From contig CAIQHF010000006.1 of assembly GCA_903871605.1 (NCBI GenBank), positions 1-60,466 on the forward strand: a stretch of 60,466 nt of DNA. The letters are read 5' to 3'. Origin of the DNA: an uncultured Sphingomonadaceae bacterium. GTDB lineage: Bacteria > Pseudomonadota > Alphaproteobacteria > Sphingomonadales > Sphingomonadaceae. The notes under the pieces are model-generated. The model saw only the letters and a list, made by a program, of their open reading frames with translations, had not been told where the DNA came from and searched no databases. Positions 47,201 to 57,068 of the stretch are shown piece after piece (position 1 is the stretch's first letter; every line of letters begins with the position of its first letter). A program made the position numbers and the translations under genes.

Positions 47201-48778
47201 ATGTCGAAACCTTCGATCCTTCGCCACGGTGCCGCGGGTAGCGCGCTCGCCGCGGCCCTCGCGCTCGGCCTGGCGGCGATGCCCGCAGGCCCCGCCGCCG
47301 CCAAATGGCATCCGGCCAAGCGGCAGGGCGCGCCGATGCGCTCCTCCGCGGCCGCGCCGAGCGGCGGTACGGTCGATCTCTCGACCGGCCGCGGCCAGCT
47401 GATCACGCTGCCGCGTCCGATGTCGGATCTCTTCGTCGCCGATCCCAACGTCGCCGACGTCCAGGTCCGCTCGCCCACGCGACTCTACGTATTCGGCAAG
47501 ACGGCGGGCGAGACGACGCTTTCGGCCACCGCCAAGGATGGCTCGGTCGTTTATTCCAACACGATCCGCGTCGGCACCAACATCGGCAATATCGGCCAGA
47601 TGCTCAAGGTCGCGATGCCCGACGCGCAGGTCACCGCGACGCCGATGAACGGCATCGTCGTGCTGACCGGCACCGTCGCCGCGCCCGACGACGTCGAGGA
47701 GGCCAGCCGCCTCGTCTCCGCCTTCGTCGGCAAGGAGACCCAGGTGATCAGCCGGCTCAAGACATCGACGCCGCTGCAGGTGATGCTCAAGGTGCGCTTC
47801 GCCGAGGTCAACCGTGCGTTCGCCAAGAATGTCGGCATGAACCTGATGACGCGCGACAGTTCGGGCGGGTTCGGGTTCGGCGTCTCGCAGGGGACCCCGG
47901 GGACGATCACGACCGTCCCGGGCACGCCGGGCTCGAGCACCGCGGTCGATTCCAATGGCGCCACGATCGGCAGCACCGTTTACAGCATCGCCGCCGCCGC
48001 CGCGGGCACCACCCGCTTCGGCTTCTTCGGCCATGCGCTCGGCCTCGACATCCTCTCGACGCTCGATCTCGCCGAGAATGACGGCTATGCGACGACGCTC
48101 GCGCAGCCGACGCTGACCGCGCTTTCGGGCGAGACCGCAAGCTTCCTGGCCGGCGGCGAGATCCCGATCCCGGTGCCGCAATATCAGGGCGTCACCACGA
48201 TCGACTATAAGCAATATGGCGTCAGTTTGGCGTTCACGCCGACCGTGCTGGGCGACGGGCGTATCTCGCTGCGCGTCCGCCCCGAAGTGTCGCAACTCGA
48301 CTCGGCCAACGGCATCGCGATCAACGGCTACACCGTGCCCGGCCTGACCACCCGCCGCGCGGAGACGACCGTCGAGCTCGGCTCGGGGCAGAGCTTCGTG
48401 ATCGGCGGCCTGCTCAGCAACAACACGTCGAATTCGGTCAACAAGGCGCCGTTCCTCGGCGACCTCCCGATCCTCGGCATGCTGTTCCGCTCGAACGGCT
48501 GGAAACGCTCGGAGAGCGAGCTGGTGATCGTGGTGACGCCGTATCTGGTCAAGCCGGTGTCGGACAGCAAGATCGCCTTGCCGACCGATGGTTACCGGAT
48601 GGGCACCGATGCGCAGGAAGTCCTGCTCAACCAGCATAGCGACGGCCAGTCCGGCAAGAAGAAGAAGCAGCCCAGGGCCGCCGCCCCGGTCACCGCGCCC
48701 GCCGGCGACGCGAGCGTCGCGATCGACCCCCGCCGCAAGGACGAAGCCGCGGCCGCCCCCGGTTTCACGGCTAATTGA
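47201..48778 (+). CDS. cpaC: Outer-membrane secretin CpaC/RcpA of the Tad pilus
   Basis: A 525-residue secretin. A signal peptide (up to AAMPAGPAAA) is followed by an N0-like domain (LITLPRPMSDLFVADPNVADVQVRSPTRLYVFGK), a BON-type segment (about 120-185) and the secretin core with VGTNIGNIGQ.., LDILSTLDLAENDGYATTLAQPTLTALSGETASFLAGGE and the C-terminal VP.LG.LP..G.LF signature (FLGDLPILGMLFRS). The tail is Lys/Ala-rich. A GTG six bases upstream overlaps the cpaB stop and is an alternative start. Confidence 0.92.
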   Translation: MSKPSILRHGAAGSALAAALALGLAAMPAGPAAAKWHPAKRQGAPMRSSAAAPSGGTVDLSTGRGQLITLPRPMSDLFVADPNVADVQVRSPTRLYVFGKTAGETTLSATAKDGSVVYSNTIRVGTNIGNIGQMLKVAMPDAQVTATPMNGIVVLTGTVAAPDDVEEASRLVSAFVGKETQVISRLKTSTPLQVMLKVRFAEVNRAFAKNVGMNLMTRDSSGGFGFGVSQGTPGTITTVPGTPGSSTAVDSNGATIGSTVYSIAAAAAGTTRFGFFGHALGLDILSTLDLAENDGYATTLAQPTLTALSGETASFLAGGEIPIPVPQYQGVTTIDYKQYGVSLAFTPTVLGDGRISLRVRPEVSQLDSANGIAINGYTVPGLTTRRAETTVELGSGQSFVIGGLLSNNTSNSVNKAPFLGDLPILGMLFRSNGWKRSESELVIVVTPYLVKPVSDSKIALPTDGYRMGTDAQEVLLNQHSDGQSGKKKKQPRAAAPVTAPAGDASVAIDPRRKDEAAAAPGFTAN

Positions 48779-48789
48779 GGATGAACCCC

Positions 48790-49467
48790 ATGGCACACAG
48801 CATCCGTCGGGTCGGCGCCGGTACCGCCGCCCTCGTCCTGATCCTCTCCGCCGGCCACGCCGCGGCGCAATCCACGCGCAGCGCCGCCACGCCGGCGCCG
48901 ATCAACCGCAGCGTCGAGACGGTGCACCAGCCGATCGTCGAGCGCACCGATTTCTCGCTCGATGTCGGGGTCGGTCCGCGCGGTCTGGCAACGGGCGAAG
49001 CCGACCGCCTCGCCGGCTGGTTCGATGGCCTCGGCCTCGGCTATGGCGACACGATCACGCTCGACGATCCCATGGGTTGGCATGGCGGCGCCGCACAGGA
49101 CGCCGTCGCTGCGATCGTGTCGCGCTACGGCATGCTGATCGCGCGCGACGCACCGCCGATCACCGCCGGCCACCCGGCGGCAGGCACGCTCCGCGTCGTC
49201 GTCAGCCGCGCGGTCGCGCATGTCGACGGCTGCCCCGACTGGCGCCACGCCAATGCCGAATATGCCGGCGGTACGGCGTCCAACTTCGGTTGCGCGTCGG
49301 AGACCAACCTTGCCGCGATGATCGCCAATCCCGAGGATCTGGTGGTCGGTCAGGACGGTAACCGGACCGCCGACGCGATGCTCAGCGTCAAGGCGATCAA
49401 GACCTACCGCGACGCGACGACCACCGGCGCGGGCGGTCTCAAGGCCGAAAGCACCGGAGGCAAATAA
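48790..49467 (+). CDS. cpaD: CpaD-family pilus assembly protein (no lipobox)
   Basis: A 225-residue exported protein. Its signal peptide (AALVLILSAGHAAAQS) lacks the Cys lipobox usual for CpaD lipoproteins. The body has HDVPLD-like FSLDVGVGPRGLATGEADRLAGWF, GTLRVVVSRAVAHVDGCPDW, and NFGCASETNLAAMIANPEDLVVG, the CpaD family core. The ATG at 48790 has GAGG at nine bases; an ATG at 48781 has no spacing from that site. Its TAA shares a base with the cpaE ATG. Confidence 0.87.
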   Translation: MAHSIRRVGAGTAALVLILSAGHAAAQSTRSAATPAPINRSVETVHQPIVERTDFSLDVGVGPRGLATGEADRLAGWFDGLGLGYGDTITLDDPMGWHGGAAQDAVAAIVSRYGMLIARDAPPITAGHPAAGTLRVVVSRAVAHVDGCPDWRHANAEYAGGTASNFGCASETNLAAMIANPEDLVVGQDGNRTADAMLSVKAIKTYRDATTTGAGGLKAESTGGK

Positions 49468-50738
49468 TGAACGCACCCTTCAATCCCCGCGGCGCCGCGC
49501 TGCGCGATCCGTTCGCGGCCTTCGTCTGCGACGACGCCACCGCCGATGCGCTCCGCCCGGTCGCGATCGAGATGGGCTGGCAGCCCGAGAAGGTCCACAA
49601 GGGCGGCCTGCGCAACGCGGTGCAGACGCTCGCCGTCTCGGCCAGCCCGCACATCCTGTTCGTCGACATGTCCGAGAGCGGCGATCCGCTCAACGACATC
49701 AACGCGCTCGCCGAGGTCTGCGAGCCGGGCACCGTGGTGATCGCCTCGGGCCAGGTCAACGACGTGCGGCTCTACCGCGACCTCGTCGCGAGCGGGATCC
49801 AGGACTATCTGCTCAAGCCGTTCAGCGTCGACCAGGCGCGCGAGGCGCTGGCGCATGCGCAGCTCACGCTGTCGGGTCCGCGGACGCCCGACCACGCGGT
49901 CGATCGCCCGCATCTGATGACCGCGGTGATCGGCGTCCGTGGCGGCGTCGGCGCCTCGACGATCGCGACCTCGCTCGCCTGGCTGATGGGCGAATCCGAA
50001 GGCCGCTCGACCGCGCTGCTCGATCTCGACGTGCATTTCGGCACGGGCGCGCTGGCGTTCGATCTCGAGCCCGGCCGGGGACTTACCGACGCGATCGAGA
50101 ATCCGAGCCGTATCGACGGGTTGTTCATCGAGCGCGCGATGGTCAAGGCGACCGACAAGCTTTCGGTGCTCTCCGCCGAGGCGCCGCTCAACCAGCCGCT
50201 GATCACCGATGGCTCGGCCTTCTACCAGCTCCAGGAAGAGCTCAAGGCTGCGTTCGAGGCGACCGTGCTCGATCTGCCGCGGCACATGCTGATCCAGCAT
50301 CCGCACCTGCTCCACGACGTGCAGTCGGCGGTGCTGGTGGTCGAGCTGACGCTCGCCTCGGCGCGCGACACGATCCGGCTGCTTTCCTGGCTCAAGGCCA
50401 ACGTGCCCAACGCCAGCGTCACGCTGCTCGCCAACCGCGTCGTCACGGGCGGCGTCGCCGAGATCAGCCGCAAGGAGTTCGAGGAGTCGGTCGAGCACAA
50501 GGTCGATCTGTGCGTGCCCTACGACGCCAAGCTGTTCGCGCAGGCCGCCAAGCTCGGCAAGCCGCTCGCCGAGATCGCCAAGTCGAACAAGACCGGCGCA
50601 CCGATCATCGAGCTCGCACGCGCGATCACGCGAACCGCCGATGCCGGTGCGCCCAAGGCCGACGCGATCGGCGGCAAGTCGCTGATCGGCAAGCTCGGCG
50701 ATTTCCGCGCGATGCTGCCGAAGCGCAAGGCGAAGTGA
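49467..50738 (+). CDS. cpaE: Pilus assembly ATPase-like protein CpaE/TadZ
   Basis: A 423-residue protein. An N-terminal receiver-like domain (about 15-125, HILFVDMSESGDPLNDINALAE...QDYLLKPFS) is followed by a MinD/ParA-type domain with a deviant Walker A VRGGVGASTIATSLA, as expected for TadZ, which localises the pilus machine to the pole. The switch region LLDLDVHFGTGAL is present. cpaF, which normally follows, is absent; the next gene is tadB after 58 bases. Confidence 0.92.
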   Translation: MNAPFNPRGAALRDPFAAFVCDDATADALRPVAIEMGWQPEKVHKGGLRNAVQTLAVSASPHILFVDMSESGDPLNDINALAEVCEPGTVVIASGQVNDVRLYRDLVASGIQDYLLKPFSVDQAREALAHAQLTLSGPRTPDHAVDRPHLMTAVIGVRGGVGASTIATSLAWLMGESEGRSTALLDLDVHFGTGALAFDLEPGRGLTDAIENPSRIDGLFIERAMVKATDKLSVLSAEAPLNQPLITDGSAFYQLQEELKAAFEATVLDLPRHMLIQHPHLLHDVQSAVLVVELTLASARDTIRLLSWLKANVPNASVTLLANRVVTGGVAEISRKEFEESVEHKVDLCVPYDAKLFAQAAKLGKPLAEIAKSNKTGAPIIELARAITRTADAGAPKADAIGGKSLIGKLGDFRAMLPKRKAK

Positions 50739-50796
50739 CCAGGCGGCCGCGCTGCGCGGGCGGCGCGACGACGACGGACGGGAAGGCGATCTGACG

Positions 50797-51765
50797 ATGT
50801 TTCCGGCATTGCTTCTTGCATTCAGCGGCTGCCTCGTCCTGGGGCTGATCGTGCTCGCCTTTTCGGGGCCGTCGCAGGCCAAGGCCAAGACGCGCCGCAT
50901 GGACAGCCTCAAGGCGCGGCATTCCGGGGTCGGCGAAGGCGCCGCGCAGGCGCAGATGCGGCGCGCGCTGACGCAACGCGACACCAAGCTCGATTCGTTC
51001 GCCACGCGCTTCATGCCGAAGCCCGAGATGCTGCGTCACCGCCTGGTGATGACCGGCAAGAACTGGACGCTGGGCAAATATGGCGCGGTGTGCGCGGCTA
51101 TCGCCACGATCATCTTCCTACTGCTCGCGCTGAGAGGATTGCCGATCCTGCTCGCGCTGTTCGTCGGGCTGGCGGCGGGGCTCGGGCTTCCGCACAAGTT
51201 CATCGGCATGATGATCAAGCGCCGCGTCAACAAGTTCACGGTCAAGTTTCCCGACGCGATCGAGCTGCTCGTCCGCGGGCTGCGATCGGGCCTGCCGATC
51301 AGCGAGACGATGAACGTCGTCGGCGCCGAGGTGCCGGGGCCCGTCGGCGTCGAATTCCGTCTGATCGGCGATCGCGTCCGGATCGGGCGCACGCTCGATG
51401 CGGCGCTGCAGGAAACCGCCGATCGGCTGCAGACGCCCGAATTCCAGTTTTTCGTCATCACGCTGTCGATCCAGCGCGAGACCGGCGGCAATCTCGCCGA
51501 GACGCTCGCCAATCTCGCCGACGTGCTGCGCAAGCGCGCGCAGATGAAGCTGAAGATCAAGGCGATGTCGTCCGAGTCGAAGGCCTCGGCCTATATCGTC
51601 GGTTCGCTGCCCTTCTTCGTCTTTTTCACCGTCCTGTTCATGAACCCGGAATATATGATGGGCTTCTTCCACGAGACGCGGCTCGAGATCGCCGGGTGTA
51701 TCGGGCTCATCTGGATGGGAATCGGCGTGTTCATCATGGCCAAGATGGTCAGCTTCGAGATCTGA
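50797..51765 (+). CDS. tadB: Tad pilus inner-membrane platform protein TadB
   Basis: A 322-residue T2SF/GspF-domain membrane protein. An N-terminal helix is followed by a cytosolic loop, a helix pair (about 92-130), the T2SF domain (FPDAIELLVRGLRSGLPISETM... ETGGNLAETLANLADVLRKR) and C-terminal helices. It forms the inner-membrane platform with TadC and should work with the CpaF ATPase, which is not seen here. Confidence 0.92.
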   Translation: MFPALLLAFSGCLVLGLIVLAFSGPSQAKAKTRRMDSLKARHSGVGEGAAQAQMRRALTQRDTKLDSFATRFMPKPEMLRHRLVMTGKNWTLGKYGAVCAAIATIIFLLLALRGLPILLALFVGLAAGLGLPHKFIGMMIKRRVNKFTVKFPDAIELLVRGLRSGLPISETMNVVGAEVPGPVGVEFRLIGDRVRIGRTLDAALQETADRLQTPEFQFFVITLSIQRETGGNLAETLANLADVLRKRAQMKLKIKAMSSESKASAYIVGSLPFFVFFTVLFMNPEYMMGFFHETRLEIAGCIGLIWMGIGVFIMAKMVSFEI

Positions 51766-51781
51766 GGGGCGGCAGAACGAC

Positions 51782-52786
51782 ATGAACGCAGCAGCGCACC
51801 CCACTTTTCTCGGCGTCGACGTCACGCTCGTCGGCACGCTGATGGCCGCAATGGCGACCATCGCCGTGCTCGTCGCGATCTACGCGGCGGCAACCTCCCG
51901 CGATCCGATGGCCAAGCGCGTCAAGGCGCTCAACGAACGGCGCGAGCAGCTCAAGCTCGGCATCACCGCCTCGACCTCCAAGCGCCGCGCCAAGCTCAAT
52001 ACGCGCAACGAGGCGACCGACCGGATGCGCTCCGCGCTCGGCTCGCTCAAGGTGCTGCAGGACAGCCAGCTCAAGGACGCGCAGATCAAGCTGATGCAGG
52101 CCGGCATCCGCGCGAAGGACGCCGCCGTCGCCGTCATCTTCACGCGCATGGTCGCGCCGATCGTGGTCGGCGGCATCGTCATCCTCGGCGTCTATGTGCT
52201 CGACTGGTTCCCGCTGTGGGGCCCGTTCAAACGCTACGGGTTCGTCGCTGCGGCGCTGATCCTGAGCTACAAGGCGCCCGATATCTGGCTCAAGAACAAG
52301 ATCACCAAGCGCAGCGCCGAAATCCGCAAGGGGTTGCCCGACGCGCTCGATCTGCTCGTGATCTGCGCCGAGGCCGGGCTCACCGTCGATGCCGCGTTCG
52401 GGCGCGTGTCGAAGGAGCTGGGCAAGGCCTATCCCGAGCTCGGCGACGAGTTCATGCTGACCGCGATCGAGCTGGGCTTCCTCGCCGAACGGCGCCGCGC
52501 GTTCGAAAACCTCGCCATGCGCGTCGCGCTCGATGCGGTGCGCGGCGTCGTCACGACGATGATCCAGACCGAGAAATACGGCACCCCGCTCGCCTCCGCG
52601 CTGCGCGTGCTGTCCGCCGAATTCCGCAACGAGCGGATGATGCGCGCCGAGGAAAAGGCCGCGCGACTGCCTGCGATCATGACCGTGCCGCTGATCCTGT
52701 TCATCCTGCCGGTGCTGTTCATCGTCATCCTCGGGCCCGCGGCCTGCTCGATCAGCGACGCGATGTCCTCGGGCAAGATGGGCTAG
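51782..52786 (+). CDS. tadC: Tad pilus inner-membrane platform protein TadC
   Basis: A 334-residue T2SF-domain partner of TadB, 16 bases after it. The T2SF core is LPDALDLLVICAEAGLTVDAAFGRVSKELGKAYPELGDEF, followed by IQTEKYGTPLASALRVLSAEFRNERMMRAEEKAARLP and two C-terminal helices. It ends the Tad run in this window. A GC-rich hairpin follows. Confidence 0.92.
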   Translation: MNAAAHPTFLGVDVTLVGTLMAAMATIAVLVAIYAAATSRDPMAKRVKALNERREQLKLGITASTSKRRAKLNTRNEATDRMRSALGSLKVLQDSQLKDAQIKLMQAGIRAKDAAVAVIFTRMVAPIVVGGIVILGVYVLDWFPLWGPFKRYGFVAAALILSYKAPDIWLKNKITKRSAEIRKGLPDALDLLVICAEAGLTVDAAFGRVSKELGKAYPELGDEFMLTAIELGFLAERRRAFENLAMRVALDAVRGVVTTMIQTEKYGTPLASALRVLSAEFRNERMMRAEEKAARLPAIMTVPLILFILPVLFIVILGPAACSISDAMSSGKMG

Positions 52787-52799
52787 GCGACTGGCAAAC

Positions 52800-52823
52800 G
52801 GGCGCGGCGGGAACGTCGCGCCC
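52800..52823 (+). terminator. Candidate terminator hairpin after tadC
   Basis: GGGCGCGGC and GTCGCGCCC form a near-perfect 9-bp stem with a six-base loop 13 bases after the tadC stop. No clear U-tract follows. Confidence 0.4.
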
Positions 52824-52862
52824 GCTCCGTCGGTTCTGCCTCCGTAACAAAGGAGGCATGCC

Positions 52863-53345
52863 ATGGGCTTTACCGCCAACCAATGGGCGATCCTCGCCCT
52901 CGTCCTCGTGCTCGGCTGGCTTCTCGGCCTGCTCTCGCGGTCGGGCGGCGCGCGCTGGCGCCGCGCCTATGAGCAGGAGCGGATCGCGCGCGAGACCGCC
53001 GAGACCCGCCATGCGGCGGCGCGCGAGCGCATCGCCGAGCTCGAGCGCAGCCATCCGGTCGGGATCGGCACGGCGGCGGCGGTCGGCGCTGCCGCATCGG
53101 GCGCGCACGACGATCTGGCGTTGATCCGCGGCATCGGGCGGACGCGCGAGACGACGCTCAACGAGACCGGCATCCACAGCTACCGCCAGATCGAGGATCT
53201 GTCGGCGGCGGATGCCGATCGGCTCGAGGCCCGGCTCGGGCTGACGCAGGGCACGATCGCACGCGAGGAGTGGCGCGAACAGGCCGCGATGCTGCGCGAC
53301 CGGCGACTCGACGATCACCGGACGCGCTACGGGACGGTGGTGTAA
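52863..53345 (+). CDS. Membrane-anchored helix-hairpin-helix protein
   Basis: A 160-residue protein. One N-terminal membrane helix (WAILALVLVLGWLLGLL) is followed by a charged coiled coil (about 33-62, rich in Ala, Glu, Arg) and a C-terminal HhH domain of the L21/NUFIP-like type: DDLALIRGIGRTRETTLNETGIHSYRQIEDLSAADADRL...REEWREQA. The HhH part may bind DNA or a protein. A GGAGG ribosome binding site lies just before the ATG. The function is unknown. Confidence 0.72.
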   Translation: MGFTANQWAILALVLVLGWLLGLLSRSGGARWRRAYEQERIARETAETRHAAARERIAELERSHPVGIGTAAAVGAAASGAHDDLALIRGIGRTRETTLNETGIHSYRQIEDLSAADADRLEARLGLTQGTIAREEWREQAAMLRDRRLDDHRTRYGTVV

Positions 53346-53386
53346 GCGGCAAACGTCCGTCGGCTGTTAGCGTAGTGGCGGTGATA

Positions 53387-54222
53387 GCTTTGCCGTTCCC
53401 CGGCGAGGCCGGGGCCCAGGCCCGTCGCCCGCGGCAGGCGCAGCGCTCACGCGGAGAGGTGGGCCTGGACCCCGGCCTGCGCCGGGGGAACAGGTAGCGC
53501 TTGGGTGCCGTGGTCCGAACCGCAGGCGGCGTCGCGATCGGCGCCGGGGCCTCCGTGCCACCAGCATCCTCGGGCGGCCCGGCCATCGGATCGGAGCTTT
53601 GCCGTTCCCCGGCGAAGGCTGGGGCCCAGGCCCGTAGCTCGCGGCAGGCGCAGCGCTCACGCGGATAGGTGGGGCCTGGACCCCGGCCTGCGCGGGGAAC
53701 AGGTAGCGCCTGGGTGCTGTGGTCCCAACCGCAGGCGGCGTCGCGATCGGCGCCGGGGCCGCCGCGCAACCAGCATCCTCGGGCGACCCGGCCATCGGAT
53801 CAGGGCTTTGCCGTTCCCCGGCGAAGGCTGGGGCCCAGGCCCGTAGCTCGCGGCAGACGCAGCGCTCGAACAGAGCAGTGGGGCCTGGACCCCGGCCAGC
53901 GCCGGGGAACAGGTAGCGCCTGGATGCTGTGGTCCCAACCGCAGGCGGCGTCGCGATCGGCGCCGGGGCCTCCGCGCCACCAGCATCCTCGGGTGGCTCG
54001 GCCATCGGATCAGGGCTTTGCCGTTCCCCGGCGAAGGCCGGGGCCCTAGCCCGTCGCTCGCGGCAGGCGCAGCGCTCCCACGGAGAGGTGGGGCCTGGAC
54101 CCCGGCCTGCGCCGGGGAACAGTCAGATCTTAGGTGTCGTGCTCGGCGCGCCCGGCGGGTTCCCGATCGGCGCAGGATCCTCGGCGGCACCGACATCCTC
54201 GGGCGGCCTGGCCATCGGATCG
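53387..54222. repeat. Four-unit composite tandem array, 209-210 bp period
   Basis: The block GCTTTGCCGTTCCCC starts at 53387, 53596, 53805 and 54015. GCCATCGGAT starts at 53582, 53791, 54001 and 54211. Each unit joins a family A palindromic element (about 100 bp) to a copy of the last 100 or so bases of the small gene at 54123-54347. The periods are 209, 209 or 210, and 210 bases. The gap 53346-53386 before the array holds nothing I can name. Confidence 0.9.
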
Positions 54223-54346
54223 GGGCCATGCTTGTGGCGCGCCGCGGCGCCGACCAGCGCCGGCGGCTTGTCGTCGGCGGGCGCCAGCTTGACCGGCGCC
54301 GCCGCGACCAGCGTCGCGCCGGCCGCGATCGTCAGCAGCAGCCGCA

Positions 54347-54347
<1 letters not shown>
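54123..54347 (-). CDS. Small secreted Pro/Ala-rich protein
   Basis: A 74-residue protein. The signal peptide is MRLLLTIAAGATLVAAAP, and the mature part is Pro-, Ala- and Asp-rich (KLAPADDKPPALVGAAARHKHG, then DPMARPPEDVGAAEDPAPIG). The ATG shares one base with the ppdK stop (TGATG), so it is translated by coupling at the end of the glyQ-glyS-ppdK run. Its 3' end is the source, or a relative, of the sequence amplified in the neighbouring tandem array. The function is unknown. Confidence 0.6.
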
Positions 54348-57064
<2,717 letters not shown>

Positions 57065-57068
57065 TATA

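Noticed and set aside
53158-54005. Long frames across the tandem array (minus strand)
   Set aside because: Open only because the repeat unit lacks stops in these frames; no start site or signal supports expression, though repeat-protein birth is noted as a finding.
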